Source: Siphonodentalium dalli | Lineage: Eukaryota > Mollusca > Scaphopoda > Gadilida > Siphonodentaliidae | Direction: 5' to 3' | NCBI GenBank assembly: GCA_032622095.1 | Contig: CP136064.1 | Coordinates: forward strand, 126,403,605-126,467,604 | Length of the DNA stretch: 64,000 nucleotides | Shown: in pieces, positions 1 through 10,785 of the stretch | Layout of the letters: every line of letters starts with the position of its first letter | Position numbering within the stretch: the stretch's first letter is position 1 | Program-made: the position numbers and the translations under genes | The notes under the pieces: model-generated | Told to the model about the DNA's origin: nothing | The model's input: the letters and a program-made list of their open reading frames with translations, nothing else | Databases searched by the model: none

Positions 1-16
1 TTTTTTTTGTTCAATA

Positions 17-1563
17 ATGGATCAATGCGAAATGAAATTCTTTTGTGCCTTCATTGATTTTAAACAGGCATTTGACACTGTATGGCATACTGGCCTATGG
101 CAAAAAATGTTGACGTCTGGTATCAACGGAAGATGTTTCAGACTTATTAAAAACATGTACAGCAGTGTCAAATCCCTGGTTAGAATCAATGGCGACACAT
201 CAGATACTTACAGAACGTACTCTGGAGTGCTCCAGGGTGGAAATTTATCATCTTTTTTATTTTCGATCTACCTTAATGATTTAGAGAGTTTCTTTGAAAC
301 TAATAATGTCCCAGGCCTACACCGATTGCAAACAATAATTACTGATGAACTTAAAACGTATGTAAAACTTTATTTAATGCTTTATGCTGATGATACTGTA
401 ATATTTGCAGAAAGTACAAATGATATGAAAAAATATTTGAGCATTTTTGACGACTATTGTTCATTTTGGAAATTAAATATCAATACGTCGAAAACAAAGA
501 TTATGGTATTCGGAAAAGGGCGTACCCCACGACGTAAGTTATACATTAATGGAACACATATTGAATAGGTCACTCATTACAAATATCTTGGAATTATTTT
601 TACTAAATTAAACACGTTTTCCAAAGCAAAAAATGACCTGATTACAAGAGCTACCCGATCTATGTATGGTCTTATCCATAAAATACGCCAATTGTCCTTG
701 CCATTCGAATGTCAGTTAAACATGTTCAATAAAACTGTCAAACCTATCCTACTATATGGGACAGAAACATGGGGTTATGGATGTCTAGAATCCCTAGAAA
801 AATTACAATTAATTTTTTTTAAATTTATCCTAAATGTAAAAACAAGTACAACATCGCTAATGGTATATGGCGAGACAGGAATGTTCCCATTATAGCTGGA
901 TGTAAAATGTCGAATGGTATCATACTGGGCAAAATTAGTTAATTGTAATGATAGCAGAATGAGTAGGATAATGTACTCCCTTCTGTTAAAATGGTATATA
1001 AATGGTGAATATAAGCATCCATGGCTATCATATATCCATAAAATTCTAATTGAATCGGGGCTACCGTCTCTATGGTGGGACCAGGATAATATTACCATTG
1101 ATGTTGTAAATATGAATAATATTGTCCAACAAACACTGAAGGACCAATACGTACTGCAATGGAAATTAATATGGAACAATCAAGTAAATGTACCACATAC
1201 AAAAAATTGAAAACAATATTTGGCCTTGAAGACTATCTGAAAATTTTGAATCGCAAGGATGCAATTATCCTTACTAGATTTCGAATGTCCAATCACAGAC
1301 TTCCCATTGAAACTGGATCATGGAATGATACCAATCGGAAAGATAGAGTATGTACGAGATGTAATACAGGGTTACTTGGAGATGAATATCATTGTATTTT
1401 ACAATGCTCTTTGCTTGATTATCTGAGAAAAAAATATATTCCCACATTCTTTCGAAATTATCCTAATTTAGTTAATTTTACTAAATTGTTTAACTCCAAA
1501 AACAAGAATATATTGATTAAACTCTCCACATTTATACAAAAGGCAAGAGTTAATTACGAATAA
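17..1563 (+). pseudogene. LINE ORF2 remnant: reverse transcriptase plus Cys-His C-terminus
   Basis: RT palm motifs are in order: motif A around FIDFKQAFDTVWH, motif B around GVLQGGNLSSFLF, the catalytic motif C YADDTVIFAES, and a motif-D-like LNINTSKTKIMVFGKG. Reading continues in the same frame through two in-frame TAG stops (566-568 and 893-895), then shifts to another frame near 1180 and ends at 1563. The last part carries CxxC...HxxxxC (CTRC...HCILQC), a zinc-knuckle-like C-terminus found in several LINE clades. Motif B has Gly-Gly-Asn where most active elements have Gly-Asp, and with the stops and frameshift this rules out a working enzyme. The product would have been the polymerase for target-primed reverse transcription. 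Confidence 0.9.
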
Positions 1564-1796
1564 TGCATGATATCTGCACTCAGTCACGATATCTCCAACA
1601 GTTTCGAGGAGATAGCGCGATTTAGTGATGCATGTCATCAAACAACATTGTGATGCCCTATAATATAATATAAATAGTTAATAGCTCCCCCCCCCCTCAC
1701 ACTGAAAAACCCTTTTCCACTGTTGCACACCATGTATTGTATTGTATAATTATGTATTATCTTCTCATAATATCATGTAACATGATCTACTTGAGA

Positions 1797-1823
1797 AATA
1801 AACATTTGAACTTTGAACTTTTT
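1797..1823 (+). other. LINE 3' end: polyA signal and TTTGAAC tail
   Basis: AATAAA at 1797-1802 is followed at once by two TTTGAAC units and a T run. Short direct-repeat tails instead of poly(A) are known for several CR1-like LINE clades, so this marks the element's 3' boundary. Confidence 0.7.
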
Positions 1824-2461
1824 GCTTGTGAATAATACCGAACGAAACATTGGCTATAGATCTCGACACGTATCTCATCCCAAACTGAACACTTCTCCAT
1901 AACATGTACACGAACAACACTTTGTATAATATACCTTATTGTGCATGCATGCGCCAGCTGCACTATTCCAGTAAACCTATTGTTGGTGTGCTATTGTAGT
2001 CAGTAATATGGTTTGATGGCTTACTCGTGCCGCGCGAGGTGTTTGCATGTCATAGGAATTAGCATTGGGAAGAACACACATGAATAATCTACTCGAATGT
2101 AAATAACATGAAACTGACGCGGAGAACAACACACAATTGTTTCATAAATAAAATCAATACAAATACAAATTAGAATCTGACGTGAATCCGTCTAATGCTT
2201 TGAAATTAGATCACAAATTTAAAATTATGCCTTCGAAAATTTTAATTCGATGTTTGCCGGTTCGCAGTATGCTGTTTACCAGTTCATTTTTACACGCTAA
2301 AACAAAAGGGGTATTTGGTATCCTTTTGGGTGTGTATTTGGTATTTGGTACCCACTTGGACTGTAAATATGAGCCATCTCCTGGGGGTGTAAAGCTGTGG
2401 GTAGCATCTCTTTCCTCTTAGGGGGTATAAATTTACCACCCATGGGGGTATTTAAACACGG
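1824..2461. other. intergenic, no recognisable feature
   Basis: AT-rich sequence without a credible ORF or RNA gene. The last 200 bp are T/G-rich with several 'ggtatttggta' and 'gggggt' words that look like the eroded edge of the following tandem repeat. Confidence 0.5.
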
Positions 2462-2709
2462 TTTGAGGGGTAAATCAACCTTTAGTCAAGTTCATCAACC
2501 ACCTAAGGGTTATATATAACATTCCAGAGGAGTAGCCATTCCAGGGGTGGCTCGGCCGCAGTCCTATTGAGGAACGGAAGGCTACTTTGAGGGGTAACTC
2601 AACCCATTGGGTAATTAAGTTCAAACACATGAGGAGTATATATAACTGCCCGTATGGTAGCACGTAATCTACCAGAGGTGGTTCGCCTGTAATCCTAGTT
2701 GGGTATACA
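2462..2709. repeat. 124-bp tandem dimer
   Basis: Two diverged copies start with 'tttgaggggtaa' at 2462 and 2586, each followed by 'ctcaacc/atcaacc', a 'gttatatataac' or 'gtatatataac' core and a 'ccagaggagtag / accagaggtggt' end. The spacing is 124 bp. Non-coding; origin unknown, probably part of an old interspersed element. Confidence 0.6.
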
Positions 2710-3196
2710 CCACAATTGCTTCTCCAATTGTGTCCACAAGGCAGAACCATTGAGTTATTCTGTAATACAATTTGGTTCTTCGCAGGGCCAATTGGTTACA
2801 ATTATTTCTCTGCCAGGTTTCAAGTTGCATAGAATAAACCAAAATGTTATTCTCATCTTGATACATACATGTAGTAACACATCACCACTATTCTGATCAG
2901 ATGTAGGACAACTGACAATTGTATGTAATAAAGCGTTAAAGGGGCATAACGCATACGCATTTGGCACATGTTATAATTGTAAATGTCTCAGTGACATGCT
3001 TATCACGAAGAAGAACGAGCAGCAGACAGTGAGATTGTACAAAGGTTTACATGTTTGAACAATTGGCTTTAAACTGTTACAGCCAATGGCAACTGTGACT
3101 AAAATAGCTACGTCAAAATATGTGTTCCAATGCTTTGATCATTTTAGTTGGACTCTCTTGTGGTATTCGTAGTTCGTGCGTTGAGAAATATTTAAC
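2710..3196. other. intergenic, no recognisable feature
   Basis: No ORF with protein character, no RNA gene and no clear repeat seen. Ends where the head of the first 'cccgacttcgtccgggc' element begins. Confidence 0.5.
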
Positions 3197-3610
3197 ACTA
3201 GCTGAGATGCCCGACTTCGTCCGGGCTACATACAGCGTCTGGACAAACTATTGTTCGATGGGTCCAGACGCGTGGATATATGAGAGTATATGAGCGAGGT
3301 CAAGGTCAATGTCAATGCCACGGTTGCACGTGAAATCGGACCTTCCCATATTGTTCCCAGGATCAAAGTAGACCAAAATACCAAATTTGAGTCGGATCGC
3401 CCGAGGTCCAGAAACATTCCTATATGTGCGTATATGGTCAAAGTCAATATCAAGGACAGGATCGCACGTTACATTGGACCCGCCCATATTGTTCCCGGTA
3501 TCAAAGTAGGCATACATACAAAATTTTAGTCGTATCGGTCGAGCAGTGTTCGTGTCTATAACACACATACATACACACACACACATACAGAAGTTACATA
3601 ATATATAATA
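3197..3610 (+). repeat. array element with two 138-bp monomers
   Basis: Begins 'ctagctgagatgcccgactt' and ends 'aatatataatagac'. It holds two diverged monomers, shown by 'cccatattgttccc' at 3347 and 3485, and ends in a 'cacacatacatacacacac' tail. A further fragment of the same monomer lies near 5480. Confidence 0.65.
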
Positions 3611-5640
3611 GACTAGCAGGTTAGCCCGCCACTGGCGGCAATCGTCAGAAACATTACTTTAATTTTATGTTTCTCAATGAGTTAATTCTGCCTTTTTAAT
3701 TATTTTTTTAATTTAATTTTTTTAATTTAATTTTTTTTTTTTATTTAAATTTTTAATGTTTTTAATTTAATGTTTTTAATTAATTTGTTTAATTAATTTT
3801 TTAATTTAATTTTTGTTTTCAATCAGTTAATTCTGTCTTTTTAATCAAGAAAAATTATGGTACCCGTCCTGGGCGGAAAAACTTACCCGATGAAAATCTC
3901 CCCCGTTCCTAGGAACCCCTAAGTACGAAGACAGACATAATAATCACACAACACGCTCATGTCTGGATACAGACACGCTCATGTCTGGACCCAGACATAA
4001 TCACACTAAACGCTCTTTATCAACGACACTGCGGATACGAATGCTTTTTAACTATCAACGCGATTAACCACACAGTGCCAAGGGCGGTGACTGGAAGTGG
4101 AGAAGGGGTGCTCGGACGCGCCCCGTGTGCTTTTACCCTTAGATAGGAAATTTGGTCTCAATCGGTCCAGCCGTTTTCGATTATATAAAGTATATACACA
4201 TATACACATATAGCTATATATATAGGAAAGTCCCAAAATATATAGTAGACTAGCAGGTTAGCCCGACATTGGCGGGATTGGTCCATGGCTTTGTTACAGG
4301 ACGTCAGGGTTATTTAGGAATATCTTTGCCAGAAACATGACTATATGAGTGTATATGAGCGTATATGAGCAAGGACACGGGCGCTTGGGAAATTGGACCC
4401 GATTTGATCTTGAATTGACAAATTGAAGGTCAAGGCCAGATCGGGATGACGATTTGACCCGTCCAATACACTACCCGGACAAAAGTAAGCCTAGGTATCA
4501 AATTTCGTCCGTAGAAATCCGCAAGTTTTTCCCGATTTTATTTTCACTCAACTAGATATTTTTTTAGCGACGCCTCATATACACACGCTTATTAATTATC
4601 ACGCTTTTATAGCATCCAGTTAACCAATTTCAATGAAAATAAACCAAACGTGTAGCCAAGAATCAGCTAAAATCTGTTACACAGCTTTAACCAAAATTTC
4701 GGCCATTCTGGAAGCCATCTGAGATAAACGGATTTGATCCACTTTCACCCGAGTCCAGGTTGCAGACCTAAACAATGGGTTAGCTTCACTTTATACTTGG
4801 GTCAGATTCCAGATAATATTTACTGAACTTTTACCCGCCACCTAACTCTACATGACTTAGCACTAAGTGAGGTGTGGAAAATAATAGCATAAAAATATAA
4901 ATCTATCCAAAATAGATTAAGAATATCAGCTGTAACAAAAATGTATATATCAGAAATTGTAAATGCTATATTTTGGGACGGAGCCGGCAAATGCCGTATT
5001 TCACTGAAGTATATAAACGATTCTTAATAGCCTGTACATTAACAATATCTGCGAGTATTTTACGATATACGTTCAATAACGTTGTCATGTTTACGTTGTG
5101 TGAATTTAGAGTTGTCCTTCCTGCGTCGGGTCACATCACGCCGTGCCAAGGACACTTGCACTGGAAGTGGAGAAGGGGTGTTCGGAGCTTCTCAAAATCG
5201 GTGCGGCGACGCGTCCGGTGTGATTTTATCCTTAGATAGGAAGTTTGGTCTCATCGGTCCAGCCGTTTTCGATTTTATAAAGTATATACACACACATATA
5301 TATACACATATAGATACGGAGTTCTCAAAATATATAGTAGACTTCGTCTGGGCTCTTTAGGGATTTCTGTATGATCGCCTCCGTCTGGGCAGAATATACA
5401 GCGTCTGGACAAGCTATTGTTCGATCGGATCAGGAACATGCTTATATGAGCGTATATTGGCGAATTAACGTGAAATGGAACACGCCCATATTGTTCCAGG
5501 CATACATACAAATAATAGTGGGATTGCTCGAGTTATAGAAACATGGCTCGCATAGTCGCACTTGAAATTGGAGCAGTTTTCGAGTCTATAACAAACACAC
5601 ATACATACAGACATACATACATACAGACAAAATATATAGG
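3611..5640 (+). repeat. three further array elements, older copies
   Basis: Heads at about 3613 and 4250 ('ctagcaggttagcccg'), then a headless piece at about 5338 ('gacttcgtctgggct'). The first contains a T-rich, (A)n/(T)n-rich interior at 3700-3830. The second holds 'gaaggtcaaggccagatcg' near 4425 and the standard pre-tail near 5265. The third ends in 'acacacatacatacagacatac'. All are non-coding and more diverged than the units downstream. Confidence 0.6.
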
Positions 5641-5929
5641 ATATAACTGTAGCAGTTCGTGTTTAAGTAACAATGGTTTCAACATGAAACATCTTGTTAT
5701 TGGAGGTTGCTGAAAAATGTATATGACAACATAGTGGTTTATTGTTTTCACATGTTTCGAGATAATGATTGTTCTACATTTCTACAGGCAATTATGATTT
5801 TAGGATTTACCAAGTGCGAAGGACTAGCTTGCATAGCTTTGATATGAAACAGATGGAATGCATTACAAATAAAATCATTTATTAAACTTGAGCATGAAAA
5901 TGAAACTTAACGACCAGTAATATATAATA
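5641..5929. other. spacer within the array, nothing recognised
   Basis: About 290 bp of AT-rich sequence without the head, body or tail words of the neighbouring elements; possibly an older unrelated insertion or original flank. Confidence 0.45.
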
Positions 5930-6924
5930 CTAGCAGGTGGACCCGACTTCGTCCGGGCTGTTTCCCCTCTACTTTTCGGCGAATTGCGCGATTTGACCTT
6001 GAAGGTCAAGGTAAGGTGGGGTCACGATTTGACCCGTCCAAAACACTGCCCGGACAAAAGTACCAGACAAAAGTACCCGTCGAAATCCATCCGGTTTTAC
6101 CCGATTTGACCTCGAATTGATCATTTTGAAGGTCTAGGTCAGGTCGGGTCACGACTCGACCCGTCCAAAACACCCAGTGGACAAAAGTAACCATACGTAT
6201 CAAATTTCGTCGAAATCCCATCAAAATTCGCCATTTGACCTTGAATCGACCAGATTGCAAGGTCAATGTCACGTCGCACGGGCAAACGAATAGGCTTCCG
6301 ACAATCCCCATACGAAAGTATCCCCAGACACTAATTTTCATCGAAATCCCGTGATACTCGGGCGTTGAAGGTCAAGGTCAGGTCGCGGTCACAATTTGAC
6401 CCGTTCAAAACACTCAGTGGACAAAAGTAACCCTATGTATCAAATTTCGGTGAAATCCCATCAAATTTCGCAATTTGACCTTGAATTGACCCGATTTCAA
6501 GGTCAAGGTCACGTCGCACGGGCAAATGAATAGGATTATGAGACTCCCCATACGAAAGTATACATATACACTAATTTTCATCGAAATCCTGTGATATTCG
6601 GGCGTTTGACCTTGAAATAACCCGATATTAAGGTCAAGGTCACGTCGCACGGGCAAATTAATAGGCCTATGCCACTCCGCGGCCGAAAGTACCCCAGATA
6701 CCAAGTTTTATCGAAATCCTGTGATATTCGGGCGTTTGACCTTGAAATGACCCGATATTAAGGTCAATGTCACGTCGCACGGGCAAACTAACAGGCCGAT
6801 GCCACTCCACGGCCGAAAGTACCCCCACATACCAAGTTTCATCGAAATCGGTTAGGTCGTTTTCGAGTCCATCGCGAACAGACAGACAGACAGACACACA
6901 GACATATCTTCCAAAATATATAAT
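5930..6924 (+). repeat. full-length element with 130-bp monomers and GACA tail
   Basis: The head 'ctagcaggtggacccgactt' is followed by monomers repeating every 130-131 bp in the second half ('ggtcaaggtcacgtcgcacg' or close variants at 6261, 6501, 6632 and 6762). The end is 'gttttcgagtccatcgcgaa', then a run of GACA units and 'aatatataatagac'. Each monomer pairs an inverted 'tgaccttgaa' with 'ttcaaggtca' about 10 bp later (for example 6476-6485 and 6496-6505). The homologous element at 22,035-22,896 closes the array. Confidence 0.75.
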
Positions 6925-7847
6925 AGACAGCAGGTTAGCCCGCCACTGGCAACGTTCGTCAGAAACATGACAATATTTAATTTTTTGAATTAATTTTTTA
7001 ATTTAAATTATTTTTTTTCAATGAGTTAATATTAATTTTTTGTTTATAACATGAGTTAATTGTGCATTTTTAATATACTGAATTTTTGAATTAATTTTTT
7101 TGATTAACTAATTGTGCATTTTTAATTTACTGGATTTTTGAATTTTTTTAATTTAATTTTTGTTTTTTTCAATGAGTTAATAATGAATTTGTTTTTACAA
7201 CATGTGTTAAATGTGCATTTTTAATTTACTTAATTTTTTACTTAATTTTTTTGATTAATTTTTAAATAAAATTTTTGGTTTTTCAATATTTTACCCGATT
7301 AGACCTTATTTTACCCGATTAAGGTGAAAAAGACATAAGCATCACAAAACACGCAGTACCCGTCCTAAAAGAGGTATGATTTAAGGTACATCGGGCGGAA
7401 AAACTGACCCGATGAAAAATTCCCCCGTGCCTAGGAACGACAGACATAAGAATCTGCCTTTCTCCCTTTTTAATCGAGATAAATACATTTCGCGTTTTGC
7501 GTCCGTAGTTTGGTACGCATGGTTAACCGTTTAGTAACGTCGATGGCAATAAAGAGTGGTAGTCGGTTAACGACTCCAAATACGGTCAATATAAAGATCG
7601 TTGATGCCTTAACCCCCGAAGTGTCGTTTGCTGTGACTTTGATGATTGTGAGTGGAGAATGAGTGCTCAGAGCTTGTCCAAAACGCGACGTTGATGGTCC
7701 CCGCGTTGTTACCCTTATATACGAAATTAAAGCTCGATCCGCGCAGCCGTTTTAAATTCTATGAAGTACCCACACACATAAATACATATATACGGAAGTC
7801 TCAAAATATATAGTAGACTAGCAGGTTAGCCCGCCACTGGCGGCGTT
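6925..7847 (+). repeat. T-rich array element, left part of the segmental duplication
   Basis: Starts with 'cagcaggttagcccgccact' and has long runs of T with 'gagttaatattaattttttg', then 'cagccgttttaaattctatg' and the usual CA/TA tail. From about 7021 it matches 16,592 onward almost base for base, so it is the left part of the duplicated segment. Confidence 0.7.
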
Positions 7848-10785
7848 GGTCCGAACATGCGGCAATCGTCAGAAACATGACAAAATTTCAAGTCGATAGC
7901 TCCACCCGTTTCCGAGACTGGTCTGCGCATGCGCGAAGATAGCGTCGCACGGGCTCGGCGACCCGATAAAATTTGTATCCGGGGCAAGATACATTCACAT
8001 ACCAAATTTCAAGTCGATAGCTCCACCCGTTTCCGAGATCTGGTCTGCGTATGCGCGAAGCTGGCGTCGCACGGACTCGGCCACCCGATGAAATTCGTAT
8101 CCGAGGCAAGATACATTCACAAACCAAATTTTAAGTCGATAGCTCCACCCGTTTCCGAGATCTCGTCTGCCGGGATTTCTGAGAAGCATTATCCTATATC
8201 CACACTAACTACCCCCTAAGCCCTGACCTAAGTGTCATACATACTATAACAATGATGCTGAACACTTTGAGGCAATTATATTGCAGAAATGTTGTAAGAG
8301 TACTATGGCATCCAATAAATCTCCCCGCATAGGAAACCACTCAAAATCCCGTATATCTCTGCAGATACTAATAACGTTGAATGGTAAACAAACGCTCTTT
8401 ATAGCGTTGCATCAAAAACAAACGCTCATTAAATTATCACTTGATTAACCACCGCAGTGCCGTTTTTTGTGACTGAGATTGGAGAACGGGTACTCTGAGC
8501 TTCTCCAAAACGCGACCACGGCGGTGTCGGTGGGATTTTACACTTACATACGAAATTTGAGCTCAATCTGTACACGCGTTTTGGATTCTATGAAGTAGCC
8601 ACACACACACATACATATATATATACGGAAGTCTCAAAATATATAGTATAGACTAGCATATTAGCCCGCCACTGGCGTGGTTGGTCAGAAACATGACATT
8701 TGTTTTTGTATTTTTTTGTTTTTCAATGAGTTAATTCTGTCTTTTTACACTTGTGCTGCATTTGTACCAAATTTCGTCGAAATCAGCAAGTTTTACCCGA
8801 TTTGACCTTGAATTGACAATTTTGTAGGTCCGAACATGCGGCAATCGTCAGAAACATGACAAAATTTCAAGTCGATAGCTCCACCCGTTTCCGAGACTGG
8901 TCTGCGCATGCGCGACGATAGCGTCGCACGGGCTCGGCGACCCGATAAAATTTGTATCCGGGGCAAGATACATTCACATACCAAATTTCAAGTCGATAGC
9001 TCCACCCGTTTCCGAGATCTGGTCTGCGTATGCGCGAAGCTGGCGTCGCACGGACTCGGCCACCCGATGAAATTCGTATCCGAGGCAAGATACATTCACA
9101 TACCAAATTTTAAGTCGATAGCTCCACCCGTTTCCGAGATCTCGTCTGCCGGGATTTCTGAGAAGCATTATCCTATATCCACACTAACTACCCCCCTAAG
9201 CCCTGACCTAAGTGTCATACATACTATAACAATGATGCTGAACACTTTGAGGCAATTATATTGCAGAATTGTTGTAAGAGTACTATGGCATCCAATAAAT
9301 CTCCCCGCATAGGAAACCACTCAAAATCCCGTATATCTCTGCAGATACTAATAACGTTGAATGGTAAACAAACGCTCTTTATAGCGTTGCATCAAAAACA
9401 AACGCTCATTAAATTATCACTTGATTAACCACCGCAGTGCCGTTTTTTGTGACTGAGATTGGAGAACGGGTACTCTGAGCTTCTCCAAAACGCGACCACG
9501 GCGGTGTCGGTGGGATTTTACACTTACATACGAAATTTGAGCTCAATCTGTACACGCGTTTTGGATTCTATGAAGTAGCCACACACACACATACATATAT
9601 ATATACGGAAGTCTCAAAATATATAGTATAGACTAGCATATTAGCCCGCCACTGGCGTGGTTGGTCAGAAACATGACATTTGTTTTTGTATTTTTTTGTT
9701 TTTCAATGAGTTAATTCTGTCTTTTTACACTTGTGCTGCATTTGTACCAAATTTCGTCGAAATCAGCAAGTTTTACCCGATTTGACCTTGAATTGACAAT
9801 TTTGTAGGTCCGAACATGCGGCAATCGTCAGAAACATGACAAAATTTCAAGTCGATAGCTCCACCCGTTTCCGAGACTGGTCTGCGCATGCGCGACGATA
9901 GCGTCGCACGGGCTCGGCGACCCGATAAAATTTGTATCCGGGGCAAGATACATTCACATACCAAATTTCAAGTCGATAGCTCCACCCGTTTCCGAGATCT
10001 GGTCTGCGTATGCGCGAAGCTGGCGTCGCACGGACTCGGCCACCCGATGAAATTCGTATCCGAGGCAAGATACATTCACATACCAAATTTTAAGTCGATA
10101 GCTCCACCCGTTTCCGAGATCTCGTCTGCCGGGATTTCTGAGAAGCATTATCCTATATCCACACTAACTACCCCCTAAGCCCTGACCTAAGTGTCATACA
10201 TACTATAACAATGATGCTGAACACTTTGAGGCAATTATATTGCAGAATTGTTGTAAGAGTACTATGGCATCCAATAAATCTCCCCGCATAGGAAACCACT
10301 CAAAATCCCGTATATCTCTGCAGATACTAATAACGTTGAATGGTAAACAAACGCTCTTTATAGCGTTGCATCAAAAACAAACGCTCATTAAATTATCACT
10401 TGATTAACCACCGCAGTGCCGTTTTTTGTGACTGAGATTGGAGAACGGGTACTCTGAGCTTCTCCAAAACGCGACCACGGCGGTGTCGGTGGGATTTTAC
10501 ACTTACATACGAAATTTGAGCTCAATCTGTACACGCGTTTTGGATTCTATGAAGTAGCCACACACACACATACATATATATATACGGAAGTCTCAAAATA
10601 TATAGTATAGACTAGCATATTAGCCCGCCACTGGCGTGGTTGGTCAGAAACATGACATTTGTTTTTGTATTTTTTTGTTTTTCAATGAGTTAATTCTGTC
10701 TTTTTACACTTGTGCTGCATTTGTACCAAATTTCGTCGAAATCAGCAAGTTTTACCCGATTTGACCTTGAATTGACAATTTTGTA
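7848..10785 (+). repeat. 980-bp unit in three tandem copies
   Basis: Three nearly identical units start with 'ggtccgaacatgcggcaatc' at 7848, 8827 and 9807 and end at 10,785, where 'ttttgtaggtc' continues into different sequence. Differences are a few single bases and one C-run length. Each unit holds a 121-bp subrepeat block, a stretch with 'gccgttttttgtgactgaga', a CA/TA tail, and the head of the next array element, so the unit is out of phase with element borders. A fourth copy at 17,420-18,398 stands alone. Confidence 0.95.
7885..8170 (+). repeat. 121-bp subrepeat with TGCGCATGCGC motif
   Basis: Two and a third monomers begin 'aagtcgatagctccaccc' at about 7890, 8011 and 8133, with period 121-122 bp. 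They are GC- and CpG-rich compared with the surroundings. The first monomer contains TGCGCATGCGC at 7924-7934; the second has a degenerate form. The same block recurs at 8864-9149, 9844-10,129 and 17,457-17,742, and a variant lies at 14,517-14,715. Confidence 0.85.

Larger units (their letters stand above)
1..1823 (+). mobile_element. 3' part of a degenerate non-LTR (LINE) retrotransposon
   Basis: The stretch reads as the reverse-transcriptase to C-terminal part of a LINE ORF2, then an AT-rich 3' UTR of about 230 bp, an AATAAA signal and a short TTTGAAC direct repeat. The 5' end lies outside the window. No endonuclease domain is visible, so the copy is either cut by the window edge or 5'-truncated. 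Stops and a frameshift in the ORF show an old, immobile copy. RT motifs and the Cys-His C-terminus fit the broad Jockey/CR1-like LINEs of invertebrates; the exact clade is not determined. Confidence 0.85.

Noticed and set aside
6006-6897. Overlapping minus-strand frames of 76-111 codons with recurring WYF-rich phrases
   Set aside because: Direct translation of the ~130-bp monomers; the period is not a multiple of three, so phrases change frame between monomers.
7888-10178. Repeated 64-134-codon frames on both strands
   Set aside because: They occur in every copy because the DNA is repeated. They overlap on both strands within CpG-rich monomers and have no protein features.
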